A DNA stretch of 45,816 bases, from positions 1 to 45,816 of the forward strand of contig CAMCTW010000002.1 of NCBI GenBank assembly GCA_945878645.1. Direction: 5' to 3'. Made by a program: the position numbers and the translations under genes. A model generated the notes under the pieces. It was given only the letters and a program-made list of their open reading frames with translations. It ran no database searches and was not told where the DNA came from. The stretch's first letter is position 1. Each line of letters starts with the position of its first letter. This document shows, piece by piece, positions 1 to 7,354 of this stretch. The stretch is from Bifidobacterium breve. Its GTDB lineage: Bacteria; Actinomycetota; Acidimicrobiia; Acidimicrobiales; Acidimicrobilacustridaceae.

Positions 1-1
1 G

Positions 2-97
2 ATCACGTATGTTGATCAGGTGAAGCGGTCACCTTCGGGTAAGGCCGACTACCGCTGGGCCAAAGAAGCTGCGACCGCTGGAGCTGCAGAAGCATGA
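2..97 (+). CDS. Acyl-CoA synthetase, C-terminal fragment (FadD17/FadD19-like)
   Basis: Only the last 31 codons lie in the window. The frame beginning at base 2 reads to a TGA at 95-97 and contains RSPSGKADYRWAK. That is the conserved C-terminal end of actinobacterial fatty-acid/steroid side-chain CoA ligases; it includes the lysine-bearing loop (SGKADY) used in the adenylation step. It is too short for the ORF track. Its stop overlaps the ATG of the next gene (ATGA), so the ligase and the following acyl-CoA dehydrogenases are translationally coupled. In mycobacteria FadD17 and FadD19 activate sterol side-chain acids, and the following FadE pair makes that role likely here. The exact substrate cannot be told from this fragment. 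Confidence 0.75.
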   Translation: MTYVDQVKRSPSGKADYRWAKEAATAGAAEA

Positions 98-1119
98 GTG
101 TTGATCTGGGTCTAAGTCCCGACCAGGAATCCATCGCCGAACTGTTCAACGGCTTCTTCAGCAATGAAGCCCCGCCTGCGGTCGCTCGCGCTGCAGAACC
201 ACTCGGGTTCGATCGCGAACTCTGGAACAAGGTCATCGAACTTGGCGCTCCCGGAATGGGATGCGCAGTCGAGAATGGTGGTGGCGGTGCATCACTCGGT
301 GATCTCGTGGTTGTCGCCGAAACCGTTGGCCGCTCGATCGCTCCGATCCCTCTGATCGATCACCTTGCCGCCCTTAGCGTTCTCACCGAATCTGACCTTG
401 TCGCCGGCGAAGCAATTGCGGCAGTCGCAGTTCGCCCTGCTGACGCGAATGGCATCTGGTCGTTGGTGCCTGCTGGCGCAGTTGCAGATGTTGTGATTGG
501 TGTCGACGGTGACGAAACCGTTGTTGTGCGCTCGACGCCGCCAATGTCCGGGCCCCTCAACCATGGCTCAATGCCACTTGCCGATCGTTCAGCTCGTGAA
601 GGCACCCGCACGGTGCTCGGTCCGGCCTCACTCTTTGAAGTCGTGCTCGATCGGTGGAAGTTGCTGACTGCCGCAGCGCTCGTTGGTATTGCCGAGGCGG
701 CAAAGGAACTTGGCGTCGCCTATGTAAAGGATCGCGAGCAGTTCGGCGTGCCCGTCGGTTCGTTCCAGGCCGTGCAGCATGGTCTTGCCGATCTCCCAGT
801 CGCAATCGATGGCGGACGACTTCTCACTCACAAAGCCGCGTGGGCCCTCGACAATGTCACCGATGGCCTCATCGACTGGGCCAACAACGAGATCACCGAC
901 GGTCCGACTCTCGCCACGATGGCGTTTCTCTTTGCCGCTGACGGTGCGGTAATGGCTACCGATCGAAGCTTGCACTATCACGGCGGTTACGGATTCGCCG
1001 AGGAATACGACATTCAGATGTATTACCGACGGGCTCGCGGTTGGTCGCTGATTCTTGGTGACTCGACAAGCGTCGGTCTGTCCCTGGCCGATCGTCTTTT
1101 CGGAACCGTGGAGGGCTGA
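94..1119 (+). CDS. Acyl-CoA dehydrogenase, small subunit type (FadE27/FadE28-like)
   Basis: A 341-residue acyl-CoA dehydrogenase. DREQFGVPVGSFQAVQHGLADL near residue 215 is the family's helical-domain signature, and HYHGGYGFAEEYDIQMYYRRA near 300 is the C-terminal FAD/subunit-contact motif. It is shorter than the usual 380-400 residues, and its end (LGDSTSVGLSLADRL) lacks the GG-T-E-I motif that carries the catalytic glutamate in the larger partner. This matches the non-catalytic half of the heteromeric ChsE-type dehydrogenases of sterol side-chain beta-oxidation. The start overlaps the ligase stop, and the next gene starts one base after this stop. I infer an alpha2beta2 complex with the next product. 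Confidence 0.88.
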   Translation: MSVDLGLSPDQESIAELFNGFFSNEAPPAVARAAEPLGFDRELWNKVIELGAPGMGCAVENGGGGASLGDLVVVAETVGRSIAPIPLIDHLAALSVLTESDLVAGEAIAAVAVRPADANGIWSLVPAGAVADVVIGVDGDETVVVRSTPPMSGPLNHGSMPLADRSAREGTRTVLGPASLFEVVLDRWKLLTAAALVGIAEAAKELGVAYVKDREQFGVPVGSFQAVQHGLADLPVAIDGGRLLTHKAAWALDNVTDGLIDWANNEITDGPTLATMAFLFAADGAVMATDRSLHYHGGYGFAEEYDIQMYYRRARGWSLILGDSTSVGLSLADRLFGTVEG

Positions 1120-1120
1120 C

Positions 1121-2263
1121 ATGGACTTCGCACTTTCTTCAGATGTCGTGGAATTCCGCGATGAGATTCGCAGCATCATTCGCGAGTTCGTAACTCCGGA
1201 AATTGCCGATCGCATGCATACGACGGGTGTGTTTGATGCACCCGAACTCAATCTCGAACTTGGCCGACGCGGCATCCTTGAACGGGCCTGCCCTGGTCTC
1301 GGTAAGGGTGATCCCATCGAGATGTATGTGATGTTTAACGAACTCGAAAAAGCCGGCGCGCCTTACGACGGTCTTGCCGTTGCGCTCATGATCGCTGCCG
1401 TTGTGAACAAGCTCGGCACCGACGAACAGAAGGAACGCATTATTCCTTCGATTATTTCCGGCGAAGCACTTGTGTGTATGGGCTATTCCGAAGCCGACTT
1501 CGGTTCTGACCTTGCATCGATCAAAACTCGCGCCGTCAAAGACGGCGATGAATGGGTCATCAACGGTTCAAAAATGTGGACCACCTTGGCGCAGGTTGCC
1601 GAGTGGCTCATCTTGCTTACTCGCACCGATCTCGACCTTCCGAAGCACAAGGGCCTCACGATGTTCATGCTGCCGATGAACACTCCTGGAATCACTGTTG
1701 AGCCAGTGCACACACTCGGCACCGAAATCACCAACGCAACCTGGTACGACGATGTGCGCGTTGGTGACGAAGCAGTTCTTGGCGACGAAAACGGCGGTTG
1801 GCGAACCATGACCACCGTGCTCGCGTTTGAGCGCGGCGTTATGGGCGGAACGAATGCCGGCGTTCCACTTCTTCGTCATTTCCATGAATGGGCTGTTGCC
1901 AACGGGGTATTCAACGAACCCACCACCCGTGAACGTATGGCGCGCTCGATCATCGATATGCAGGTCGCCACGTTGCTGACCATGCGGTCAGCATGGATCG
2001 CCGCTTCGGGGGGTATGCCTGGTCTTGAAGGTTCGATGACCAAAGTGTTTGCGGTCGAGGCCTACCAGCGCGCGTCTCGCTGGACCCAAGCCACCGCTGG
2101 TCCTGCCGGGCTCCTCCAGTTCCATGAAGAAGGGGCTGCGGGCGAAGGATTCGTTGAATACGACGCTCGCCACTCGCCGGTGATGTCGATCTACGGCGGT
2201 ACGACCGAGATCAATCGGAACAACATCGCCGAGCGTCATCTGGGGCTTCCAAAATCCCGCTGA
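1121..2263 (+). CDS. Acyl-CoA dehydrogenase, large subunit type (FadE26-like)
   Basis: A 380-residue acyl-CoA dehydrogenase starting at the ATG of MDFALSSD. The ORF track extends 22 codons further upstream into the previous gene and that extension is not real. Landmarks are GYSEADFGSDLASIKTRA around residue 124 (FAD/substrate site), WVINGSKMWTT, and YGGTTEINRNNIAERHLG at the C-terminus, which carries the usual catalytic glutamate position. It follows the small FadE after a single base, so the two are co-translated and probably form one heteromeric enzyme introducing a 2,3 double bond in an acyl-CoA. FAD-dependent, cytosolic; electrons would go to ETF. The substrate is inferred from context to be a steroid side-chain acyl-CoA. 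Confidence 0.88.
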   Translation: MDFALSSDVVEFRDEIRSIIREFVTPEIADRMHTTGVFDAPELNLELGRRGILERACPGLGKGDPIEMYVMFNELEKAGAPYDGLAVALMIAAVVNKLGTDEQKERIIPSIISGEALVCMGYSEADFGSDLASIKTRAVKDGDEWVINGSKMWTTLAQVAEWLILLTRTDLDLPKHKGLTMFMLPMNTPGITVEPVHTLGTEITNATWYDDVRVGDEAVLGDENGGWRTMTTVLAFERGVMGGTNAGVPLLRHFHEWAVANGVFNEPTTRERMARSIIDMQVATLLTMRSAWIAASGGMPGLEGSMTKVFAVEAYQRASRWTQATAGPAGLLQFHEEGAAGEGFVEYDARHSPVMSIYGGTTEINRNNIAERHLGLPKSR

Positions 2264-2291
2264 CCTGTGGCAGAAAATCTGCTCCCCGACA

Positions 2292-2320
2292 TTGCCTCAT
2301 CTCTGTAACAGCGATACGGT
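2292..2320 (+). promoter_or_regulatory. Predicted promoter of the amidohydrolase-amidohydrolase-TetR operon
   Basis: TTGCCT (2292-2297) and TACGGT (2315-2320) are 17 nt apart, a fair -35/-10 pair for a housekeeping actinobacterial sigma factor (TANNNT). The transcription start would fall near 2327. That leaves a leader of about 44 nt before the TTG start at 2371, and very little before the alternative ATG at 2341. Confidence 0.5.
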
Positions 2321-2332
2321 GACTGCAGTCAC
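2319..2332. promoter_or_regulatory. Perfect 14-bp palindrome, candidate operator
   Basis: GTGACTGCAGTCAC is an exact 14-bp palindrome that overlaps the end of the predicted -10 box and the predicted transcription start. A dimeric repressor bound here would block the promoter. The operon's own third gene is a TetR-type regulator (4938-5591), so autoregulation is a reasonable inference. No binding motif is known to me for this protein. Confidence 0.45.
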
Positions 2333-2370
2333 TCACGCCGATGACCGGTGTGGAATTCCAGGGGGCAACG

Positions 2371-3606
2371 TTGAGCAACGACGAGCGGTACATCGTTATT
2401 TCGGCCGATGGGCATGCTGGGGGAAATATTCCTGACTATCGCCCGTATCTCGAGTCTAAGTGGCACGAAGAGTTCGACGTGTGGGCGGCCGAGTACGAAA
2501 ATCCTTACGAAGATCTTGAAGGCGATCTTGGTGCTCGCAATTGGGACTCAGCGCGCCGTATGGCCGATCTCGAAGCCGATGGCCAAGCCGCAGAAATCAT
2601 TTACCCAAACACCATTCCGCCGTTCTATCCGAAGACATCGTTGACCGCGCAACCACCAGCGCTGACGCAAGCCGATGCCGATCGTCGTTGGGCGGGACTT
2701 CAAGCGCATAACCGCTGGCTTGCGGACTTCTGTGACGACTATCCCGGCCGCCGCGCCGGAGTGGTGCAGATCAACCTGTTCGACGTTGAAAATTCTGTGA
2801 AGGAAATTCGCTGGGCTCATGAACATGGCCTTACCGGTGGCGTACTGCTTCCCGGAACGCCGCCAGGTAGTGGCCTCGAGCAACTCCATCACGCGAGTTA
2901 CGAACCGATCTGGCAAGCATGCGAGGAACTCGGGATGGCAGTGAACCATCACACCGGTTCGGCCGCACCGCCTATGGGTCCCGACCCCGAAGACACCATC
3001 ACGTTCTTGCTTGAGGTGTCTTGGTACGCACACCGCGCGTTTTACCAACTGATTCTTGGTGGAGCCCTTGAGCGTCACCCGAATTTGCAGCTTGTATTTA
3101 CTGAGCAGGGCACAGCATGGGTTCCGGATGAACTCGCACGCCTCGATTACTTCTTCAATCGCATGCGCTCTTCGAGTGGTTCGCAGGAGCAGGTGTGGGG
3201 CGCTGAAGTGATGGCCAAGTTGTCCCTCCAGCCGAGCGAATACTGGGCTCGCCAGTGTCACGTTGGAGCAAGTTTCATTCGTCCGATGGAAATGGGTTTG
3301 CGTCATCAGGTCGGTGTCGATCGCATCATGTGGGGATCGGACTACCCCCACAAGGAAGCAAGTTCACCGTATTCACGTGAAGCCATCGCTTTGGCATTTG
3401 AAGGTGTGCCGAAGAATGAAGCCGAAAAGATGCTGTCTCTGAATGCTGCGAAGTTGTATGGCTTCGACCTGAACTTCTTGCGACCGATTGCCGATCGCAT
3501 CGGACCGAAGGTCGATGACGTATTCGCTGGCCTTCCGCCACGTTCTGTACCTATTGACGCAAATATGTGTCCTGCATTCGCAGGCTACGAGTTCGCAACT
3601 GACTGA
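2371..3606 (+). CDS. COG2159-type amidohydrolase (Amidohydro_2, LigW/ACMSD-like fold)
   Basis: A TIM-barrel metal-dependent hydrolase/decarboxylase of 411 residues from the TTG start at 2371. TTG is preferred because GGGGG lies at 2361-2365, five nt upstream, and the predicted promoter leaves an adequate leader. The in-frame ATG at 2341 has no ribosome site. ISADGHAG near the N-terminus gives a D-x-H metal motif where many amidohydrolases have H-x-H. MAVNHHTGS mid-protein supplies the next histidine, and IMWGSDYPHKE near residue 323 supplies the last-strand aspartate. The family includes decarboxylases and C-C/C-N hydrolases, so the reaction is unassigned. It is paired with a paralogue 14 nt downstream. 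Within a steroid-type cluster a ring or lactone hydrolase is possible but unproven. Confidence 0.82.
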   Translation: MSNDERYIVISADGHAGGNIPDYRPYLESKWHEEFDVWAAEYENPYEDLEGDLGARNWDSARRMADLEADGQAAEIIYPNTIPPFYPKTSLTAQPPALTQADADRRWAGLQAHNRWLADFCDDYPGRRAGVVQINLFDVENSVKEIRWAHEHGLTGGVLLPGTPPGSGLEQLHHASYEPIWQACEELGMAVNHHTGSAAPPMGPDPEDTITFLLEVSWYAHRAFYQLILGGALERHPNLQLVFTEQGTAWVPDELARLDYFFNRMRSSSGSQEQVWGAEVMAKLSLQPSEYWARQCHVGASFIRPMEMGLRHQVGVDRIMWGSDYPHKEASSPYSREAIALAFEGVPKNEAEKMLSLNAAKLYGFDLNFLRPIADRIGPKVDDVFAGLPPRSVPIDANMCPAFAGYEFATD

Positions 3607-3620
3607 GTTAGGGGAGACCA

Positions 3621-4931
3621 ATGAAGCCTGAAGATTTTGCTGACAACGATCCATACCTGATCATCGCCGCAGACAGCCATGCTGGTTTGCCGACGAATGA
3701 CTATCGCCCATATCTCGAGAAGAAGTACCACGATCAACTCGATGGGTTCCTTCTTGAGCAGAAAGAACTCATCGAAGCATCAACACGACTCGGCGTGCGC
3801 GACGACAAGTACGCCAAGAAGTGGTTTGAAGAACACGACGAGGAACTCGCTGGTGGCTGGGACGCCATCAAGCGCGATCAAACACTCGATGGTGACGGTG
3901 TTGCCGCCGAGGTCGTGTATCCCGATGCCGACGCGGTCGAAAGCCGCACCGCTGTTCCGTTCGGTGCGGGTCTCGGCCTTTCCGGCGATCTCGATCCCGA
4001 ACTTGGTCTCGCCGGAGCCAAGGCGCATAACCGTTGGCTCGTCGACCTGTGCTCGACAAATCCTGATCGTCGTTGTGGCGTTGCGCTTGTTCCGATCACC
4101 GGTCCGGTTGAAGACGCGCTTGCCGAAATTAAGTGGGCGAAGGAACACGGCCTTGGAGCCATCATGATCCCGGCGCGTTGGTGTAACCAAACGCCGTATC
4201 ACGATCGTCGCTATGACCCGATCTGGGCCTTGTGCGAGGAATACAACATGCCGATCGTCACCCACTCGGGTTCGGCTCCGCGCGAAGAGTACGGCGACCT
4301 TCTTGGCATTTATGTCACTGAGGTCACCTGGTGGCCGGCGCGTCCGATGTGGTTCATGTTGTGGTCCGGCGTTTTCGAGCGCTTCCCAAATCTCAAGTTC
4401 TGCGCAACCGAAGGTGGTTGCTGGTGGTTACCGCAACTGTTGTGGTTCTGGGATCGCCTGTGGGCAGGGCAGAAGGGTTCCGAGAAGCTCGGCGCCGGCG
4501 CATTTGCGGGCAAGGTCGAGATGCTTCCAAGCGAGTACATCGATCGCAACTGCTTCACGGGCCTTGCCAATGTGAAGCGTCGTGAAATGGGTCAGCGCTA
4601 CGAAATCGGAATCCAGAACATGCTCTGGGGCACGGACTTCCCACATCCCGAAGGCACTTGGCCGAACACGCATGAATGGTTGAAGAAGACCTTCTACGAC
4701 ATCCCGATCGATGAGTCCCGCGTCATGCTCGGGCTCAGCGCCGGCGATGCGTTCAGTTTCGATATGGATGCACTGCGCAAGATTTCCGAAAAGGTTGGCC
4801 CCACGCCAACCGACCTCGGTCAGCTTGGCGAAGGTCGCACCGCACAGGACCTGACCGACCGCTGGGCGCCGGTCAAGGAAGTTGGCCGTCACTGGCTGAC
4901 CGGTCATGACTTCCCGCTCATCGCTCAGTAG
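3621..4931 (+). CDS. COG2159-type amidohydrolase, second copy
   Basis: A 436-residue paralogue of the preceding gene. It starts at ATG 3621 behind GGGGAG. Metal-site landmarks are IIAADSHAG (D-x-H at the end of strand 1), IVTHSGSAP (histidine), and MLWGTDFPHPEGTWP (aspartate plus histidine). LGVRDDKYAKKWF and the central region have no counterpart in the neighbour, so the two copies have diverged and may act on different substrates or together. The short 14-nt gap and the TetR gene 6 nt after its stop indicate one transcript. Cytosolic; no signal peptide. The specific reaction is unknown. Confidence 0.82.
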   Translation: MKPEDFADNDPYLIIAADSHAGLPTNDYRPYLEKKYHDQLDGFLLEQKELIEASTRLGVRDDKYAKKWFEEHDEELAGGWDAIKRDQTLDGDGVAAEVVYPDADAVESRTAVPFGAGLGLSGDLDPELGLAGAKAHNRWLVDLCSTNPDRRCGVALVPITGPVEDALAEIKWAKEHGLGAIMIPARWCNQTPYHDRRYDPIWALCEEYNMPIVTHSGSAPREEYGDLLGIYVTEVTWWPARPMWFMLWSGVFERFPNLKFCATEGGCWWLPQLLWFWDRLWAGQKGSEKLGAGAFAGKVEMLPSEYIDRNCFTGLANVKRREMGQRYEIGIQNMLWGTDFPHPEGTWPNTHEWLKKTFYDIPIDESRVMLGLSAGDAFSFDMDALRKISEKVGPTPTDLGQLGEGRTAQDLTDRWAPVKEVGRHWLTGHDFPLIAQ

Positions 4932-4937
4932 TCAAAG

Positions 4938-5591
4938 GTGAGTGCAGCATCTCGAGTTCGTAGTGAACCGGTCGACCGCGATGGTCGGCCGGTTACTGCT
5001 GATGAGATTCTTGAGGTAGCCGGCAACATCGTGGAACGTCACGGAGTCGACGCGTTAACGATGCGTCGACTCTCCGACGATCTCGGAGTCGCGGTTACCT
5101 CGGTGTATTGGCACGTCGGCAATCGAGACGCAGTCCTTGATGGTCTCGTTGATCGTCTTCTTGATCGGATGGAAACCATTCGCGCTGTTGGCGATACTCC
5201 GATCGAGCGGATGGCCTCTTTGGCTCGTGAGTTGCGATCAACCCTTCTGGAACGTCAGCACCTTGTCGGTCTCGCCCACGAGCGTGACCGATCGCCGGCG
5301 ATGTTCCTACCCGTGCAGCAGGCTCTCGCTGCCGAACTCGCATCCGTTGGTAAACATGGCGCCGAAGCGGCTCTGATGCTTCGGGCGTTGCAGGTGCACG
5401 TCATTTCATCAGTGCTTATGGATCGTGCCGCTGCTCGAAATGCCAGCCATGGAACGGTCGATCCCGATCTTTGGCCAGCAAATTTTGTTGATCGCGAACT
5501 CGTCGCGGCATTGGCGGACCCAGCGGCATACGACACGGTCTTTGAATTCGGCTTGATCGCACTTCTTGGCGGCCTCGGAGTGAACGACTAG
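4938..5591 (+). CDS. TetR-family transcriptional regulator
   Basis: A 217-residue protein starting at GTG 4938. The N-terminal helix-turn-helix of TetR type is clear: TADEILEVAGNIVERHGVDALTMRRLSDDLGVAVTSVYWHVGNRDAVLDGLVDRLL, residues about 20-75. The remainder is a helical ligand/dimer domain. It lies 6 nt after the amidohydrolase pair and would be co-transcribed with it. The obvious candidate target is the palindrome GTGACTGCAGTCAC at the operon promoter (inference). The ligand is unknown; CoA thioesters are common ligands for TetR regulators in actinobacterial catabolic clusters. It does not visibly match KstR or KstR2. Confidence 0.88.
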   Translation: MSAASRVRSEPVDRDGRPVTADEILEVAGNIVERHGVDALTMRRLSDDLGVAVTSVYWHVGNRDAVLDGLVDRLLDRMETIRAVGDTPIERMASLARELRSTLLERQHLVGLAHERDRSPAMFLPVQQALAAELASVGKHGAEAALMLRALQVHVISSVLMDRAAARNASHGTVDPDLWPANFVDRELVAALADPAAYDTVFEFGLIALLGGLGVND

Positions 5592-5619
5592 CGCCTAACA
5601 ACGAATGGTTTGACGCGAC

Positions 5620-5625
5620 TATCGT
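5620..5625 (+). promoter_or_regulatory. TATCGT -10 box, leaderless promoter of APH gene
   Basis: TATCGT fits TANNNT and ends 6 nt before the ATG at 5632, where no Shine-Dalgarno is present. A transcription start at or next to the ATG would give a leaderless mRNA. Confidence 0.5.
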
Positions 5626-5631
5626 CCGGCC

Positions 5632-6744
5632 ATGGCTGACAACGCAGAAGAATTCCAAGCCACTGAAACTCCGTGGCGTCGTGACCCATCGGAACTGACG
5701 GGGCGACTTACCGATTGGGTTGTAACCGCATTCGGTGAAGGTTCAATCGTGACCAACGTGGTTGCGCCAGATAACGGCATGTCGAGTGAAAGTTGTTTGT
5801 TCGACGTAACGCTCGATGGCGTCACTACTCAGTACGTCGCGCGTATGGCGCCGCTTCCTCATGTGATTCCGGTTTTCGAGAGTTATGACATTGAGCTTCA
5901 AGCCAAGGCCATGAATGTCGTCCGCGCCAACACCAATGTTCCGGTTCCCGAAGTAACCCACGTTGAACTGGATCCGGCAGTCCTCGACACGCCGTTTCTC
6001 GTTATGAAGCGAATGCCTGGTGGCGCTCCAACCGACATGCCGCCCTATGTCTTTGGTGGGTGGGTGATCGATCTTTCTGACGATGAGCGCGAACTCATGC
6101 AACGCAATGCTGTTCAAACGCTTGTCGATCTTCACAAACTTCGACCCGATAACACCGATCTAGCGTTCCTTGCTCGTCCCGACAAAGGCGAGTCGGCGCT
6201 TGATCAACACCTTGGTCACGAGCGTGGATATTACGAATGGGCTCGCAGTGACGTCCACTATCCGCTGATCGAACGAACCTTTGAATGGCTTGAGACGAAT
6301 CGGCCAACGCTTGTGAATCCAACGGTTCTCAACTGGGGCGATGCGCGTATTGGCAACATGCTGTGGCAAGGACCAACACCCACGGCCGTCCTTGACTGGG
6401 AGATGGCCTGTCTTGGCCCTGCGGAAGTCGATCTTGCATGGATGATTTTCCTGCACGCGTTCTTCCAGAACATGGCTGTGACCTACGCAATGCCCGGCCT
6501 TCCCGATTTCATGCGGCGGTCGGAGATGGCGGCGCTCTATACCGAATTGAGTGGTCGTTCGGTGGAAGCCCTCGAGTGGTTCGAGGTTTTTGCTGCGCTT
6601 CGTTTCGCAACCGTGTCGGTGCGCACCACGACACGCGGGGTTTCCTACGGCCAGATGTCGGCGCCGGCCGAGCCTGATGACGTCATCATGTTCCGCGGTC
6701 TGCTCGAACAGATGCTTGATGGCACTTACTGGGACGGGCGATAG
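5632..6744 (+). CDS. APH-family phosphotransferase (acyl-CoA-dehydrogenase-10/11-like kinase domain)
   Basis: A 370-residue kinase-fold protein of the aminoglycoside phosphotransferase/choline kinase superfamily. The catalytic loop is LNWGDARIGNMLW (Asp and Asn of the D-x(4)-N motif), followed by AVLDWEMACLGPAEVDLAW, which carries the metal-binding Asp. VARMAPLP near residue 75 is the usual region of the ATP-binding strand. In actinobacteria such proteins occur beside FadE and FadD genes rather than with antibiotic resistance. Related kinase domains of human ACAD10/11 and of Pseudomonas LvaA phosphorylate 4-hydroxyacyl-CoA. Here it sits between FadE pairs and a CoA ligase, so a role in hydroxyacyl-CoA processing is the best inference. 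A second, divergent copy lies at 42298-43659. Confidence 0.8.
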   Translation: MADNAEEFQATETPWRRDPSELTGRLTDWVVTAFGEGSIVTNVVAPDNGMSSESCLFDVTLDGVTTQYVARMAPLPHVIPVFESYDIELQAKAMNVVRANTNVPVPEVTHVELDPAVLDTPFLVMKRMPGGAPTDMPPYVFGGWVIDLSDDERELMQRNAVQTLVDLHKLRPDNTDLAFLARPDKGESALDQHLGHERGYYEWARSDVHYPLIERTFEWLETNRPTLVNPTVLNWGDARIGNMLWQGPTPTAVLDWEMACLGPAEVDLAWMIFLHAFFQNMAVTYAMPGLPDFMRRSEMAALYTELSGRSVEALEWFEVFAALRFATVSVRTTTRGVSYGQMSAPAEPDDVIMFRGLLEQMLDGTYWDGR

Positions 6745-6813
6745 TCGGCCGGAGCTAGAGGGGCTCCAGACGACCCAAACGTGTCATCCGTCACATCAAG
6801 GGCGGGATCGCGC

Positions 6814-6819
6814 TACGGT
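6814..6819 (+). promoter_or_regulatory. TACGGT -10 box, leaderless promoter of MarR gene
   Basis: TACGGT lies exactly 7 nt before the GTG at 6827, and there is no ribosome-binding site. This spacing is typical of leaderless actinobacterial transcripts and it fixes the MarR start. Confidence 0.55.
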
Positions 6820-6826
6820 TCGCGCC

Positions 6827-7306
6827 GTGAGTCGTGTGGATGACCTTCGCAAACTTGATCAGGCTCTTTTGCGTATCAACCGAATCTCGACCGGGCGGGT
6901 GGCGTCACGGACCCGATCGGAGCGTTCGGGCGTGATGTTGTCCCGTCCTGCGATTTCGATGCTGGGAACTCTCCAGTCCTCGGGGCCAGTCCGGCTTTCT
7001 TCGTTGGCTCGCCTCACCGGCCTTGAAGCCCCGTTGATCAGTCGCGAGATCAAGGAACTGAGCGATGAGGGGTACGTCGTTCGGGCATCGGATCCCACCG
7101 ACGGGCGAGCAGGAATCGTCGAACTCTCGTCGAAGGGTCACGATGCTTGGAAGCGCTATCGTCACGCGGCCGATGACATCAACGCAGAAACCTTTGCGGA
7201 CTGGTCCGCTGAGGATCTACGCACGCTTCGGGTGTTGCTCGAACGGGCTGCTCGGGATGTCGTGAACGGGTCGGCCCACGTTGAGCGCGCCGATCGCGCC
7301 AGCTGA
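6827..7306 (+). CDS. MarR-family transcriptional regulator
   Basis: 159 residues from the GTG at 6827. The ORF track begins at 6551, inside the previous gene in another frame, and that extension is an artefact. The winged-helix is visible: ISMLGTLQSSGPVRLSSLARLTGLEAPLISREIKELSDEGYVVRASDPTDGRAGIVELSSKG, residues about 45-105, with the D-x-R wing (DPTDGRAG) typical of MarR. It is followed 48 nt later by an acyl-CoA ligase that has its own promoter. It probably controls the ligase or itself through a phenolic, acyl or CoA ligand (inference). Confidence 0.85.
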   Translation: MSRVDDLRKLDQALLRINRISTGRVASRTRSERSGVMLSRPAISMLGTLQSSGPVRLSSLARLTGLEAPLISREIKELSDEGYVVRASDPTDGRAGIVELSSKGHDAWKRYRHAADDINAETFADWSAEDLRTLRVLLERAARDVVNGSAHVERADRAS

Positions 7307-7341
7307 TTTCGTTTCGGCCGACATCAGCAAGAGTCGTCGCC

Positions 7342-7347
7342 TACATT
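7342..7347 (+). promoter_or_regulatory. TACATT -10 box, leaderless promoter of acyl-CoA ligase gene
   Basis: TACATT is followed by 7 nt and then the ATG at 7355. No Shine-Dalgarno precedes the start. Confidence 0.55.
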
Positions 7348-7354
7348 CCCCGTC

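Noticed and set aside
2548-3351. 267-codon minus-strand ORF opposite the first amidohydrolase
   Set aside because: No domain, no ribosome site; the plus strand is clearly coding.
5632-6744. Aminoglycoside resistance gene
   Set aside because: It has the APH fold, but the context (FadE, FadD) and sequence type are those of acyl-CoA-linked kinases.
6751-6767. GGAGC/GCTCC hairpin after the APH gene as a terminator
   Set aside because: Only a 5-bp stem and no T-tract.
6551-6826. N-terminal extension of the MarR ORF given by the ORF track
   Set aside because: It overlaps the end of the APH gene in another frame; the -10 box at 6814 and GTG at 6827 define the start.
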